A stretch of DNA of 64,000 nucleotides from Bifidobacterium criceti (GCF_002286935.1 NZ_MVOH01000017.1:1-64000), one strand, 5' to 3'. Positions 9,501 through 18,650 are shown, counted from the stretch's first letter. The notes: generated by a model from the letters alone, not told the origin. Numbers and translations: made by a program.

Positions 9501-10093
9501 CCGACCATCCGTTGAGCGGCATGCAGAGCGTCCTCGCGGCGTTGCGCGAGATGTCGATCGCGCATCTCATCGACCGCGCGCCGACGATGCCCGAACGCAC
9601 ACAGGTCACGATCGCGGGCCTCATCACGAACGTCGACCGACGCATGTCGAAGAAAGGCAATCCGTGGGCGATCGTGACGATCGAGGACATGGAAAGCTCG
9701 ATCCAATGCATGCTCTTCGGCAAAGTGTACGAATCGGCCGCCGCCGACCTCGCCGTCGACACCGTCGTGCAGATGCGCGGCATGGTCGAGGTGCGCGACG
9801 AGACGGTGAGCCTGCGCGCGACCGAGATGCAGCTGCCTTCGCTCGAAGCGGAGGACGCGCGGCCCGTGCTCATCACGCTCCCCACAGGCGCGCTCCAACG
9901 CGACCGTCTCGAACAGCTTGGCACCGTGCTCGCGAACCATCCGGGCTACTGCGAGGTCAAACTCGCCGTGTTCAACGAACGCGGCGACGCGCAAGTCCTG
10001 ACGATGGGCGACCGCTTCCGCGTCACGCGCGACACGAGCCTGTTCGCCGACATCAAGATCATCTTCGGACCTGCCGCGCTCATGTCCTCGTGA
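6530..10093 (+). CDS. dnaE: DNA polymerase III alpha subunit
   Basis: Replicative polymerase of the chromosome. The N-terminal PHP domain starts with HLHNHTHYSLLDGA and continues with GITDHGNMHGAYEM. The palm domain carries the catalytic acidic triplet in LPDIDVDFDPDGR. GPGRGSAAGSMVAY and GYAFNKAHSAAYG are the conserved PolC/DnaE motifs. The C-terminal part has a helix-hairpin-helix region and an OB fold (VTIAGLITNVDRR onward). At 1187 residues it is a complete DnaE1-type protein. It appears monocistronic, with its own promoter and a terminator at 10111-10144. Confidence 0.98.
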   Translation: MAQSANFVHLHNHTHYSLLDGASKIPGLVARAKELGMPAVGITDHGNMHGAYEMWSTAVAQGVKPILGIEAYVTPETARGDKSRVHWGTEDQRRDDVSGGGLITHLTLWAENDEGLVNLTKASSVANLEGRVMRYPRMDKDVLATYNKGVICGSGCPSGIIQTRLRLGQFDEALRAAGELQDIYGKDNFFIELMDHNIEIERKVTGDLLEIAKRLGAPLLATNDSHYVLEADAATQDAMLCINSGSKLDDPDRFKFDGKGYYLRTEQEMRELFRDLPEACDNTLEVAERCNVMFDDHEDGAFMPKFPCPEGWDETSLFLKKVEEGLEKRYEGSVPDHVLAQADYECGVICQMQFPGYFLVVADYIQWAKDHGIMVGPGRGSAAGSMVAYAMGITELDPLEHGLIFERFLNPERVSLPDIDVDFDPDGRLKVIEYCGEKYGHDKVAQCVIYGTIKTKQALKDSARIMGYEFAMGEKVTKALPPAATGGKDISVHDIFDPKSKRYAEAREYRELYESDPDAKAITDKAMGLEGLIRQTGVHACATIMGSEPITDTSPLLERTDGTVTTTFEYHTCETLGLVKMDFLGLSNLTVISDTLRNIAANGKEAIDYTKIPLDDKETYELLSRGDTLGVFQLDSDGMRALLKQLKPDNFNDISALIALYRPGPMDMNSHTNYAKRKNGLQKIEPIHPELAEPLKEVLDETYGLIVYQEQVQSAARILAGYSLGKADVLRRAMGKKKPEVLAKEKVPFFAGMKEHGYSEEAAQAVWDVLVPFSGYAFNKAHSAAYGLISYWTAYLKTHYPVEFMAALLQGAVSNKDKTALYLGEARRMGIKVLLPDINESVYAYSAVGDVVRFGLGAIRNVGETAVKEIIEERNGQRGKYIDFMDYIRRAPLTALNKRLVESLIKGGAFDSVNPNRRALCAVHEAAIDSVVDIKRRQANGQFDLFADLDGGEDSDPSLLGDAAITIPDIEEWDKKTKLQYERDMLGLYVSDHPLSGMQSVLAALREMSIAHLIDRAPTMPERTQVTIAGLITNVDRRMSKKGNPWAIVTIEDMESSIQCMLFGKVYESAAADLAVDTVVQMRGMVEVRDETVSLRATEMQLPSLEAEDARPVLITLPTGALQRDRLEQLGTVLANHPGYCEVKLAVFNERGDAQVLTMGDRFRVTRDTSLFADIKIIFGPAALMSS

Positions 10094-10110
10094 GCGCCGA
10101 CGCCCCATAC

Positions 10111-10144
10111 GTGTGTGGCCGCATCGTGAGATGCGGCCACACAC
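10111..10144 (+). terminator. Terminator after dnaE
   Basis: A perfect 15-bp stem (GTGTGTGGCCGCATC and its complement) with loop GTGA lies 17 bases after the dnaE stop. It separates dnaE from the histidine operon. Confidence 0.7.
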
Positions 10145-10170
10145 GAATCACGCTCGTGACAGGCCGTTGT

Positions 10171-10176
10171 TACGAT
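10171..10176 (+). promoter_or_regulatory. Putative -10 of the his operon
   Basis: TACGAT ends nine bases before the ATG at 10185, which would give an mRNA with almost no leader. The -35 region is weak (ATCACG at 10147-10152, 18-base spacer). Confidence 0.4.
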
Positions 10177-10184
10177 AGTGGCTT

Positions 10185-11585
10185 ATGAGCGAAGAACACT
10201 ACATGCGCACCATCGATCTGCGCGGAAAAGAACTCACCCGCGCCCAGATGCTCGAGGCGATGCCTCGCGCCGACATGGGCACCGACGAAGCGACCGGGCT
10301 CGTCCAGCCGATCCTCGACGACGTGAAGGCGCACGGGGCGAAGGCGCTCCGCGCATACGCCGAGAAATTCGACCACGTCGTGCCGAAGTCGCTACGTGTG
10401 CCCACCGACGTCATGGACGCGGCCGTCGCCGGACTCGACCCCGAAGTGCGCGCCGCGATCGAGGAATCGATCCGCCGTGCCCGCGCCGTCGCGAAGAACC
10501 AGGTGCCTGAGGACTTCCACACCGACCTCGCCGAAGGCGCACGCGTCTCGGAACGTTGGATCCCGGTGCAGCGCGTCGGCCTGTATGTGCCCGGCGGCAA
10601 GGCCGTCTATCCGAGCTCGGTCATCATGAACGCCGTGCCGGCGCAGGCCGCCGGCGTCGAATCGCTTGCGGTCGCGACGCCGCCGAACCGCAACGACCCG
10701 GACGGCTGGCCGAACAAGACGATCCTCGCGACATGCGCGATGCTCGGCGTCGACGAGGTCTACGCCGTCGGCGGCGCGCAGGCGATCGCGATGTTCGCGT
10801 ACGGCGCGACCGACGTCGATGACCCGCAGTCGCCCGTCCTGTGCGAACCGGTCGACAAGATCACCGGCCCGGGCAACATCTTCGTCGCGACGGCGAAGCG
10901 CCTCGTCTCCGGCATCGTCGGCATCGACGCCGTCGCCGGTCCGACCGAGATCGCGATCATCGCCGACAAGGACGCGAACCCCGCATGGGTCGCCGCCGAC
11001 CTCATCGGTCAGGCGGAACACGACGAGCTCGCCGGTTCCGTGCTCATCACCGACAGCGCTGACCTCGCCGACGCCGTGCAGGCCGAGCTCCTCAAGCGCG
11101 TACCGCGCACCGAGCACGCCGACCGCGTCAAGACATCGCTTTCAGGCCGCCAGTCCGGCATCATCCTGACCGATTCGCTCGCGCAGTCGATCGACGCCGC
11201 GAACGCCTACGCGGCCGAGCACCTCGAAGTGCAGACGGCCGACCCGGACGCCGTCATCGCGAAGATCCGCAACGCCGGCGCGATCTTCCGCGGCCCGTAT
11301 TCGCCAGTCCCGCTCGGCGACTACATGTCCGGTTCGAACCATGTGCTGCCGACGTCCGGCACGGCGCGCTTCGCCGCGGGCCTTGGCGTACACACGTTCA
11401 TGAAGCCGGTCGAAGTGATCGAATACGACGAGCAGGGCCTCAAGGAGCTCGCCGCGCGCGTCAATGCGTTCGCCGTCTCCGAGGACCTTCCGGCGCACGG
11501 CGAAAGCGTGCTGAGCCGCTTCGTCACCGACCCCTATGACAAGGCGACGCTTGAGGACCAGGAACAGGAGGCGGGCCTTCGATGA
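10185..11585 (+). CDS. hisD: Histidinol dehydrogenase
   Basis: Zinc-dependent NAD enzyme for the last two steps of histidine synthesis. Recognisable blocks are VPGGKAVYPSSVIMNAVPA, VDKITGPGNIFVATAKR, DAVAGPTEIAIIAD and LIGQAEHDELAGSVLIT, which hold the zinc and NAD ligands; PVPLGDYMSGSNHVLPTSG lies near the end. Starts are possible at ATG 10185 or ATG 10203 (MRTIDLRGKEL); neither has a clear Shine-Dalgarno, and the first suits a nearly leaderless mRNA. The 3' end overlaps hisC as ATGA at 11582-11585. First gene of the his operon. Confidence 0.97.
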   Translation: MSEEHYMRTIDLRGKELTRAQMLEAMPRADMGTDEATGLVQPILDDVKAHGAKALRAYAEKFDHVVPKSLRVPTDVMDAAVAGLDPEVRAAIEESIRRARAVAKNQVPEDFHTDLAEGARVSERWIPVQRVGLYVPGGKAVYPSSVIMNAVPAQAAGVESLAVATPPNRNDPDGWPNKTILATCAMLGVDEVYAVGGAQAIAMFAYGATDVDDPQSPVLCEPVDKITGPGNIFVATAKRLVSGIVGIDAVAGPTEIAIIADKDANPAWVAADLIGQAEHDELAGSVLITDSADLADAVQAELLKRVPRTEHADRVKTSLSGRQSGIILTDSLAQSIDAANAYAAEHLEVQTADPDAVIAKIRNAGAIFRGPYSPVPLGDYMSGSNHVLPTSGTARFAAGLGVHTFMKPVEVIEYDEQGLKELAARVNAFAVSEDLPAHGESVLSRFVTDPYDKATLEDQEQEAGLR

Positions 11586-12757
11586 GCGAAGGGACGATTC
11601 CGGCAAGCCTGCCGCTGCGCAACGACCTCATCGGCGAGGAGCCCTACGGCGCCCCGCAGCTTGACGTCCCGGTATGCCTCAACGTCAACGAGAACCCGTA
11701 TCCGCCGAGCCATGCCGTCATCCGCAGCATCGAAAAACGCGTGCGTGAGGCGGCGGCGACGCTCAACCGCTACCCCGACCGCGAACACATCGAGTTGCGT
11801 CAAGCCTTCGTCGACTACCTCGCGAAGGAATCGCACGCCGAACTGACGACTGACGAGGTGTGGGGCGCGAACGGCTCGAACGAAATCATGTTGCAGCTGT
11901 TCGAGGCCTTCGGAGGCCCCGGACGCAACGCGCTCGGATGCGACCCGACGTATTCGATGTACCCCGAATACGCACGTGATACGTTCACGACATGGAACAC
12001 GGCGCCGCGCCACGCCGACTTCACGCTCGACGTCGACGAGACGATCCGCCAGATTGACGCGCTCGAACCGTCGCTCGTCATCCTGACGAGCCCGAACAAC
12101 CCGACCGGTACACCGTTGCCGATGCCCGACCTCGAACGCATCCTCGACCACTGCCAGAACGCGACCGTCGCCGGCGCCGCCGACGGCGTGCATCCGGTCG
12201 TCGTCGTCGACGAGGCCTACATCGAATTCCGCGACCCGGGCACCCCATCCGCGACGACGCTTGTCGGCACCTACGCGAACCTCGCCGTGAGCCGCACGAT
12301 GAGCAAGGCGTTCGCGTTCGCCGGCGCCCGCGTCGGCTACGTCGCCGCGAGCGCCGGCATCATCGACTGCCTGCGCATCGTGCGCATGCCGTACCATCTG
12401 TCCGCTGTGACGCAGGCGGCCGCGCTCGCCGGATTCGACCACACCGACGAACAGCTGTCGCAGGTCGACCATCTGCGCCGCACACGCGAGGAGACCGCCG
12501 CATGGCTCAAGGAGCAGACCTACGACGGCACGCCGCTTGAGGTAGCGCCGTCGCAGTCGAACTTCCTGATGTTCGGCGGTCATTTCGATGACCGGGGCGC
12601 GATCTTCGACGAAATGCTCACGCGTGGCGTCCTCATCCGCGTCGTCGGCCCCGAAGGATGGCTGCGCGTGTGTATGGGCACCGATGAGGAGATGAAGGCG
12701 TTCCGCGACGCGCTCACCGCGTCGATGCGCGCCGTCGAGCAACGCCGGACGGCGTAG
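11582..12757 (+). CDS. hisC: Histidinol-phosphate aminotransferase
   Basis: PLP-dependent class I/II fold aminotransferase converting imidazole-acetol phosphate and glutamate to histidinol phosphate. Seen in order: LNVNENPYPPS, the cofactor-binding GSNEIMLQL, SPNNPTGTPLP, VDEAYIEF, and the PLP-lysine region SRTMSKAFAFAGARVGY. A length of 391 is slightly above average. Start overlaps the hisD stop, so translation is probably coupled. A 74-base gap follows before hisB. Confidence 0.96.
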   Translation: MSEGTIPASLPLRNDLIGEEPYGAPQLDVPVCLNVNENPYPPSHAVIRSIEKRVREAAATLNRYPDREHIELRQAFVDYLAKESHAELTTDEVWGANGSNEIMLQLFEAFGGPGRNALGCDPTYSMYPEYARDTFTTWNTAPRHADFTLDVDETIRQIDALEPSLVILTSPNNPTGTPLPMPDLERILDHCQNATVAGAADGVHPVVVVDEAYIEFRDPGTPSATTLVGTYANLAVSRTMSKAFAFAGARVGYVAASAGIIDCLRIVRMPYHLSAVTQAAALAGFDHTDEQLSQVDHLRRTREETAAWLKEQTYDGTPLEVAPSQSNFLMFGGHFDDRGAIFDEMLTRGVLIRVVGPEGWLRVCMGTDEEMKAFRDALTASMRAVEQRRTA

Positions 12758-12831
12758 CGGCGCGTCCCGCACACCGCGCGGCACAGGCAACATAGGCATA
12801 GGACGCAACAAGCAGTCAGGAGGAACACGAG

Positions 12832-13431
12832 ATGGCACGCACCGCTTCGATCGTTCGGCAGACGAGCGAATCCACGGTCGAACTCAGCCTTGACCTCGAC
12901 GGCACCGGCAAGACCGAGATCAACACGACCGTGCCGTTCTACAACCATATGATGACGGCGCTCGGCAAGCACTCGCTCATCGACCTGAAGATCAACGCGT
13001 ACGGCGATACCGACATCGACGCACACCACACCGTCGAGGACACGGCGATCGTGTTCGGCGAGGCGCTCAAGCAGGCGCTCGGCGACAAACGCGGCATCCG
13101 CAGGTTCGCGGATGCGACGGTCCCGCTCGACGAGGCGCTCGCGAAGGCGGTCGTCGATGTCTCCGGGCGTCCGTACTGCGTGTGCACGGGGGAACCGGAA
13201 GGTTTCCAGTATGCGATGATCGGCGGCCATTTCACCGGTTCGCTCGTGCGTCACGTCATGGAATCGATTGCGTTCCACGCGGATATCTGCCTGCATTTGC
13301 AGCTCATCGCCGGACGTGACCCGCATCATATCGCCGAAGCCGAATTCAAGGCGTTTGCGCGCGCGTTGCGGTTCGCGGTCGAACCGGATCCGCGCGTCGA
13401 CGGCATCCCGAGCACGAAAGGCGCGCTGTGA
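12832..13431 (+). CDS. hisB: Imidazoleglycerol-phosphate dehydratase
   Basis: Manganese-dependent dehydratase of histidine synthesis. It is the single-domain form (199 residues), with no histidinol-phosphatase domain fused. The metal-binding motifs [11 protein letters not shown] and the [15 protein letters not shown] / FHADICLHL / [17 protein letters not shown] series are intact. The Shine-Dalgarno AGGAGG lies eight bases before the ATG. The stop overlaps the next gene's GTG start. Confidence 0.97.
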   Translation: MARTASIVRQTSESTVELSLDLDGTGKTEINTTVPFYNHMMTALGKHSLIDLKINAYGDTDIDAHHTVEDTAIVFGEALKQALGDKRGIRRFADATVPLDEALAKAVVDVSGRPYCVCTGEPEGFQYAMIGGHFTGSLVRHVMESIAFHADICLHLQLIAGRDPHHIAEAEFKAFARALRFAVEPDPRVDGIPSTKGAL

Positions 13432-14147
13432 TGGCGGGACACGACGATACGAACGGCGATTTCGGCATGAATGATGGATTCGATGACGCCGATGTGCATT
13501 TCGACGACGCCGACCTTGAAGCCGCGCTCGAAGGGTTCGAACAGGAATTCGCAGACACGCACCGCGACGATGTGCACGACGGTGGCGACGCGCATGACGC
13601 GCCGTCCGATGGCGGCGACGCACCGCTTGATTTCGAGGACGAGCTGCAAGGCATCCTCGGCAACAAGGCGAAATGCGCCGTCATATGCTCGCATCTCGCG
13701 AGCGCGGAGCTGTTCGCCGCGATATGCCGCCTCGCCGATGTGCCCGCGTTGTGCGTCGGGCACCCCTATGGCTGTGTCGCGATCCTGCGCGACCTCGAAG
13801 GCAATGCGCCCGAGACGGCCGCGCATGACCTGACGACGGTCATATCCGGCATGGGCGTGCTCCTCGTCGTCAACCGTGCGGACAAGATTGAGGCGGAGAT
13901 CTACGAGAACGGCGTGGGTGTCGACAAGATCCCTCCGCCGTTCGCGTTCCCGACGCTCGCGCCGTTCGTCGAGGACTACATGATCGGGCTCGTCGACGTC
14001 CACGGCATCGAGTCGGAATCGGATGAGACGGTCGACACGGCGTCGATCGCGACGCACAAGGACGCCGAGGCGCGCATCCGCGCGTTCATGCGCAGCCATC
14101 CGATACCGCCCGAGGCGCTCGGGGATGACGACGACAATACATTGTGA
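13428..14147 (+). CDS. Conserved hypothetical protein within the his operon
   Basis: A 239-residue acidic protein sits between hisB and hisH, with GTG at 13428 overlapping the hisB stop (ATG at 13431 is the alternative). The first 75 residues are Asp/His/Gly-rich and look disordered. The rest forms a compact domain (about 80-215) starting [18 protein letters not shown], with predicted strands and [15 protein letters not shown] recognise no enzyme motif. Position and overlap argue that it is co-translated with hisB, so a role in histidine synthesis or its control is inferred only from context. Confidence 0.8.
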   Translation: MMAGHDDTNGDFGMNDGFDDADVHFDDADLEAALEGFEQEFADTHRDDVHDGGDAHDAPSDGGDAPLDFEDELQGILGNKAKCAVICSHLASAELFAAICRLADVPALCVGHPYGCVAILRDLEGNAPETAAHDLTTVISGMGVLLVVNRADKIEAEIYENGVGVDKIPPPFAFPTLAPFVEDYMIGLVDVHGIESESDETVDTASIATHKDAEARIRAFMRSHPIPPEALGDDDDNTL

Positions 14148-14237
14148 CAACCACTGACACGCGCACGCGGCATATGGATGCGGCGTGGGCGCCGGGCAGA
14201 CGGGACAGGACATCGCTTGAAAGGCGGCAAGGACAAC

Positions 14238-14885
14238 ATGAAGACGGTCGTTGTGTTCGACTACGGCTTCGGCAACGTGCGCTCGATGGTGCGTGCGCTC
14301 GCCGATCAGGGACTCGACGTGACACTCACGTCGAACTACCGGCAGGCACTTGAGGCGGACGGGCTCGTCGTGCCCGGCGTCGGTGCATACGGCGCGTGCA
14401 TGGAAGGCCTGCGCAAGGTCTCCGGCGACCGCGTCATCTACGACCGCCTGCGCGCGGAACGCCCTGTGCTTGGCGTGTGCGTTGGCGAACAGATCATGTT
14501 CGAGGAAGGCGAGGAGCACGGTGAGGAGGCCGAGGGCCTCGGCCTCATCGGCGGCACCGTCACGAAGCTCGACGCGGACGTTGTGCCGCATATGGGATGG
14601 GACACCGTCGAAGCGCCGGAAGGTTCGATCCTGTTCGCAGGCATCGAACATGAGCGGTTCTACTATGTCCATTCGTACGCGGCGATGGCCGTGCGCCCCG
14701 TCGACACAAGCGAATACAGCATCGATTTCGGCGACAGCGCGGAACGTGTCGCATGGTGCGACTACGGGCGCAGCCGTTTCGTCGCCGCCTACGAGCACGG
14801 CCCGCTTTTCGCGACGCAGTTCCATCCCGAGAAGTCCGCCGAAGCCGGCGCGCAGCTGCTGCGCAACTGGGCCGCCGTGCTGTGA
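14238..14885 (+). CDS. hisH: Imidazole glycerol phosphate synthase, glutamine amidotransferase subunit
   Basis: Class I glutaminase that supplies ammonia to HisF. The nucleophile Cys lies in LGVCVGEQIMF and the His-Glu pair in FATQFHPEKSAEAG. VVPGVGAYGACM is the oxyanion strand region. The ATG at 14238 starts the domain (MKTVVVFDYGFGNVRSM) and is preceded by AAGG; a longer in-frame start at 14178 would add a non-conserved Arg/Gly-rich tail and was rejected. The protein is 215 residues. No hisF is present in this window. Confidence 0.95.
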   Translation: MKTVVVFDYGFGNVRSMVRALADQGLDVTLTSNYRQALEADGLVVPGVGAYGACMEGLRKVSGDRVIYDRLRAERPVLGVCVGEQIMFEEGEEHGEEAEGLGLIGGTVTKLDADVVPHMGWDTVEAPEGSILFAGIEHERFYYVHSYAAMAVRPVDTSEYSIDFGDSAERVAWCDYGRSRFVAAYEHGPLFATQFHPEKSAEAGAQLLRNWAAVL

Positions 14886-14939
14886 TCGCCCATAACGGGC
14901 CCATCATCCGTTTCCCAGCAAACACAAAGGAAAACAACC

Positions 14940-15671
14940 ATGTCATTGACCCTTCTTCCCGCAGTCGACGTGCGTGACGGCAAAGCCGTGCGCCTGCGCC
15001 AAGGCGAATCCGGATCCGAGACCGACTACGGCTCGCCGCTCGAGGCGGCCCGCACCTGGGTCGAGGCCGGCGCGCAGTGGATCCACCTCGTCGATCTCGA
15101 TGCCGCGTTCGGCACAGGCGACAACCGCGCGCAGCTGCGCGACATCGTCCATGAACTCGGCGACCGCGTGCACATCGAGATGTCCGGCGGCATACGCGAC
15201 GACGATTCGCTGCGCGCCGCGCTCGACGCGGGTGCCGCACGGGTCAACATCGGCACCGCCGCACTCGAGGACCCCGAATGGACAGCGCGTGTCATCGGCG
15301 AATTCGGCGACCGCGTCGCCGTCGGCCTCGACGTGCGCGGCCATACGCTCGCCGCACGCGGCTGGGTCAAGGAAGGCGGCGACCTGTTCGAGACGATGAA
15401 GTTCCTCGACGACGCCGGCTGCTCGCGCTACGTCGTGACCGATGTGACGCGTGACGGCATGATGAGCGGACCGAACATCGAACTGCTGCGCGAAGTCGGC
15501 ATGCGCACCGACGCGAAGGTCACCGCGTCGGGCGGCATCGCGAAACTCGACGACCTGCGCGCGATCGCGTCGCTCGCCGAATTCGGCGTCGATTCCGCGA
15601 TCCTCGGCAAATCCCTCTACGCGGGCGCATTCACGCTCGGCGAGGCGCTCGTCGTCGCGAACGGCGAGTGA
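14940..15671 (+). CDS. priA: Phosphoribosyl isomerase HisA (probably bifunctional PriA)
   Basis: A (beta/alpha)8 sugar isomerase for ProFAR in histidine synthesis. The first catalytic Asp is in [15 protein letters not shown], the second in [15 protein letters not shown]; phosphate loops are [14 protein letters not shown] ([13 protein letters not shown]) and [13 protein letters not shown]. In many actinobacteria this protein also does the TrpF step of tryptophan synthesis. The VTDVTRDG loop resembles PriA, but dual activity is inference and would depend on whether the genome has a trpF. The 243-residue length is typical. AAGGAAAAC precedes the ATG. Last gene of the his operon. Confidence 0.93.
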   Translation: MSLTLLPAVDVRDGKAVRLRQGESGSETDYGSPLEAARTWVEAGAQWIHLVDLDAAFGTGDNRAQLRDIVHELGDRVHIEMSGGIRDDDSLRAALDAGAARVNIGTAALEDPEWTARVIGEFGDRVAVGLDVRGHTLAARGWVKEGGDLFETMKFLDDAGCSRYVVTDVTRDGMMSGPNIELLREVGMRTDAKVTASGGIAKLDDLRAIASLAEFGVDSAILGKSLYAGAFTLGEALVVANGE

Positions 15672-15674
15672 CCC

Positions 15675-15703
15675 TGTGCGCCGCGCATCCATCGCGGCGC
15701 ACA
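15675..15703. terminator. Bidirectional terminator between priA and the DUF2252 gene
   Basis: An 11-bp stem (TGTGCGCCGCG and its complement) with a seven-base loop lies between two convergent genes. Confidence 0.6.
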
Positions 15704-15716
15704 TGCAGTTGTCCGC

Positions 15717-17165
15717 TCAATCCTTCGCGCAGGGCAGTTCGCCGTCCTTGATCATCTTCTTGAAGACGCGGTAGTCCTCCTCGTTCTGGTCGGCGTACGA
15801 ATCGGCGAAGCTCGCCATCGCGACGTCGAACGCGTCGGTGCCGCCGAGGTAGTTCGCGATCGCGATGCTGTCGCCGCTGCGCGCATGCGCGTGCGCGAGA
15901 CACCACGCGCACATCCTGCCGAGGTCGTCGAGTGAGACGTCGGTCAGATGGTCGATGTCGATCGACCCTTTCCCGTTCCACAACTGACGTACGTAATAGT
16001 CGCGCGGATTGCCATCGTTCGCGACGAACTTCGTCCATCCGAGCATGATGTCGGCGGTCGTCTGGATCAGTTTCTGGCCCTGCACGACGCGTTCGCCATG
16101 CGACGCGTATTTCGAACGTCCGACGAAGCGTTCGAGGACGGAATCGGTCGCCTCCTTCATCTGCAACATGAGCGGATCGTTGATGTCGCGCCCCGTGAGC
16201 ACCGACACCCACGCGCGCGTGCCGACGGAGCCGACACCGACGACCTTGCGCGCCGTGTCCTGGTAGTGGTACTGGCTGAGCACATGACGGCGGTCCTCGT
16301 AGAGCGAATCATGGTACGACGTGAACAGCTGGTCGAGGCGCTGTTCAAGCGCGTGGATGTCCTTGTACCCCTCAAGGTCCTCGATCGGCACCAGTTCGGG
16401 CGGCATCGAACGGAAACGCAGATGGTCGCCGTCAAGATACGTCAGTTTCGCGGCCGCGCTACGTGAATCCTTCGATTTCGCCTTCATGACCGCCGCGCGC
16501 AACGTGCGGTTGCGTTTGCCGTGCGCCGACGATTCGAATTGGTCGAGCGTGTTCTCGACGTCGAGATGGTCGTACCACATATCCAGATAATCCATTTGAG
16601 AGAACTGGTTGATGTAGTCACGGTATGTCTTGACACAGTCGCGCACCGCCGTGTGCCGGTCCTTCGAATACACGCCGTTCGCGCGTCCGCATATCTCGAC
16701 CGACGCGGCGAGGCGTTTGATGTCCCACTCCCACGGTCCCGTCGTCGTCTCGTCGAAATCGTTGATGTCGAACACGAGATGCATCGTCGGCGAATAGAAG
16801 ATGCCGAAATTGCCGATGTGCGCGTCGCCGACGGCCTGCACGGGGATGCCGGTGACGGGCGTTTGCGCGAGGTCGTTCGCCATGATGAGCGCCGTGCCAC
16901 GGTAGAACGTGAACGCCGAATCGCTCATCCGGTAATAGCGCAGCGGGATGAGGCTCTGCAGGCGTGTACGTGACTGCTCCTCGAGCAGTCCGATGACGTC
17001 GCGCCTGTCCTTGACGACCTTCCATACGGCGTGGGATTCCAGGGGCGCCTTCTTGCGTGCCTCGATGCCGGCGCGCGCACGCGAGCGCGGCGTCGGCGAC
17101 TGCCGCCATGTGTGGATGTCGACGACAGGGTCGTCGGGGGTCGATACGACGATGTTTCCGTTCAT
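15717..17165 (-). CDS. DUF2252 family protein
   Basis: 482 residues from the ATG at 17165 (longer starts at 17174 and 17195 are in frame). The family marks are YYRMSDSAFTFYRGTALIMAN, the motif GDAHIGNFGIFYSP, and DINDFDETTTGPWEWDIKRL, which together resemble a kinase-like phosphotransferase fold with an HxN-type loop and a DxD-like metal site. A later block, GVGSVGTRAWV, is also conserved. No signal peptide, so it is probably cytoplasmic. The substrate is unknown. It faces the his operon and is divergent from glnA. Confidence 0.88.
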   Translation of the reverse strand: MNGNIVVSTPDDPVVDIHTWRQSPTPRSRARAGIEARKKAPLESHAVWKVVKDRRDVIGLLEEQSRTRLQSLIPLRYYRMSDSAFTFYRGTALIMANDLAQTPVTGIPVQAVGDAHIGNFGIFYSPTMHLVFDINDFDETTTGPWEWDIKRLAASVEICGRANGVYSKDRHTAVRDCVKTYRDYINQFSQMDYLDMWYDHLDVENTLDQFESSAHGKRNRTLRAAVMKAKSKDSRSAAAKLTYLDGDHLRFRSMPPELVPIEDLEGYKDIHALEQRLDQLFTSYHDSLYEDRRHVLSQYHYQDTARKVVGVGSVGTRAWVSVLTGRDINDPLMLQMKEATDSVLERFVGRSKYASHGERVVQGQKLIQTTADIMLGWTKFVANDGNPRDYYVRQLWNGKGSIDIDHLTDVSLDDLGRMCAWCLAHAHARSGDSIAIANYLGGTDAFDVAMASFADSYADQNEEDYRVFKKMIKDGELPCAKD

Positions 17166-17251
17166 GTGCACCATACCCGCCACGATAGCGCACATGCCGC
17201 CGCGACGCCGCCGTGTTCACGACGGGGCGGCCGTGTCCACGGACGGCCATT

Positions 17252-17271
17252 GTTAACATCTGCCGTAACAT
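17252..17271 (+). promoter_or_regulatory. Direct repeat with candidate -10 upstream of glnA
   Basis: GTTAACATC and GTAACATC lie 12 bases apart just ahead of glnA; TAACAT at 17266-17271 could serve as a -10. Such paired GTnAC-like half-sites resemble nitrogen-regulator operators of other actinobacteria, although the spacing is one base longer than the usual 11. Regulatory meaning is inference. Confidence 0.3.
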
Positions 17272-17283
17272 CGGCATGGAACG

Positions 17284-18630
17284 ATGGGCCGCATGGATAA
17301 ACAGCAAGAGTTCGCGCTTCGGACAGTCGAGGAGCGCGACGTACGTTTCATTCGTCTGTGGTTCACGGATGTGTTGGGAACGCTCAAGTCGGTCGCGATC
17401 GCGCCTGCGGAGTTGGAGGCGGCGTTCGAGGAGGGCATCGGCTTCGACGGTTCGGCGATCGAAGGCATGACGCGCGTCTCCGAGGACGACATGATTGTCA
17501 AGCCCGATCCGAGCACGTTCCAGATCCTGCCGTGGCGCGGCGGTCCGCAAGGCACCGCGCGCATGTTCTGCGACATCCTGTCGCCCGAAGGCGAGGCGTC
17601 GCTCGCCGATCCGCGCCACGTGCTCAAGCGCGCGCTGTCGAAGGCGAAGGAGAAGGGGTTCACGTTCTATGTGCACCCGGAGATCGAGTTCTACCTGTTC
17701 GAGAAGCAGGACGATTGGTCGCGAACGCCCGTCCCGATCGACGAGGGCGGCTATTTCGACCATGTGCCGCGCAGCCCGGGCATGGATTTCCGCCGCGCGA
17801 CCGTCAACATGCTCGAGCAGATGGGCATTTCCGTCGAATACTCGCACCATGAGGCTGGTCCGGGGCAGAACGAGATCGATCTGCGCTACGCCGACGCGCT
17901 CACGATCGCCGACAACATCATGACGTTCCGTACGGTCGTCAAGGAGATCTCACTCGAACGCGGCATCCATGCGAGCTTCATGCCGAAGCCGCTCGCCGAC
18001 GCGCCCGGTTCGGGCATGCATACGCATCTGAGCCTGTTCGAAGGCGACACGAACGCGTTCTACGAGGCGGGCCAGGAGTTCAACATGTCGATCACGGCAC
18101 GCCAGTTCGCCGCCGGCATCCTGCACCATGCGGCGGAGATCTGCGCGGTGACCGACCAGTTCGTCAACTCGTACAAGCGCCTGTGGGGCGGCAACGAGGC
18201 GCCGAGCTACATCTGCTGGGGACACAACAACCGTTCCGCGCTGCTGCGCATCCCGCAGTACAAGCCGGGCAAGGGCAATTCGGCGCGCATCGAGTTCCGT
18301 GCGCTCGACCCGGGCGCGAACCCGTACCTCGCGTATTCGGTCCTCCTCGCGGCGGGTCTTGACGGCATCGAGAAGAAGATGCAGCTTGGCGAGCCGACGA
18401 GCGACGATGTCTGGGAGCTCACCGACGCCGAACGTCAGGCGATGGGCATCCAGCCGCTTCCCGAGTCGCTTGACGAGGCGCTGCGCATCATGGAGAAGTC
18501 CGATTTCGTCGCCGACGTGCTCGGCGAACATGTCTTCGAGTACTTCATCCGCAACAAGCGCAAGGAGTGGGAGGAGTACCGCAGTCAGGTCACGCCGTTC
18601 GAGCTGCGCAAGTACCTCGCGAAACTGTGA
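17284..18630 (+). CDS. glnA: Type I glutamine synthetase, likely without adenylylation site
   Basis: Dodecameric ammonium-assimilating enzyme. The N-terminal beta-grasp holds the latch loop (IGFDGSAIEGMTR), the catalytic domain shows PEIEFYLFEK, HHEAGPGQNEIDLRY, SGMHTHLSLFEG and the ADP-binding NRSALLRIP. The C-terminal region lacks the NLYxLP-like adenylylation motif and the extra insert of the GSI-beta form, and the length (448) fits the GSI-alpha/GlnA2 class. That would mean control by feedback or transcription, not by covalent modification. Starts at 17284 and 17293 are both possible. A long terminator follows at 18651. Confidence 0.95.
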   Translation: MGRMDKQQEFALRTVEERDVRFIRLWFTDVLGTLKSVAIAPAELEAAFEEGIGFDGSAIEGMTRVSEDDMIVKPDPSTFQILPWRGGPQGTARMFCDILSPEGEASLADPRHVLKRALSKAKEKGFTFYVHPEIEFYLFEKQDDWSRTPVPIDEGGYFDHVPRSPGMDFRRATVNMLEQMGISVEYSHHEAGPGQNEIDLRYADALTIADNIMTFRTVVKEISLERGIHASFMPKPLADAPGSGMHTHLSLFEGDTNAFYEAGQEFNMSITARQFAAGILHHAAEICAVTDQFVNSYKRLWGGNEAPSYICWGHNNRSALLRIPQYKPGKGNSARIEFRALDPGANPYLAYSVLLAAGLDGIEKKMQLGEPTSDDVWELTDAERQAMGIQPLPESLDEALRIMEKSDFVADVLGEHVFEYFIRNKRKEWEEYRSQVTPFELRKYLAKL

Positions 18631-18650
18631 CCGGCGCTGTGTGACGCCGT

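Noticed and set aside
5876..10144. A 1422-codon open frame on the - strand over rluD and dnaE
   Set aside because: It is an antisense shadow of dnaE with Arg/Val/Asp-rich composition typical of GC-rich codon mirror frames and no domain.
14178..14237. Longer HisH start
   Set aside because: Adds a Gly/Arg-rich tail before the conserved MKTVVVFDYG start; ATG 14238 fits the family and has its own AAGG.
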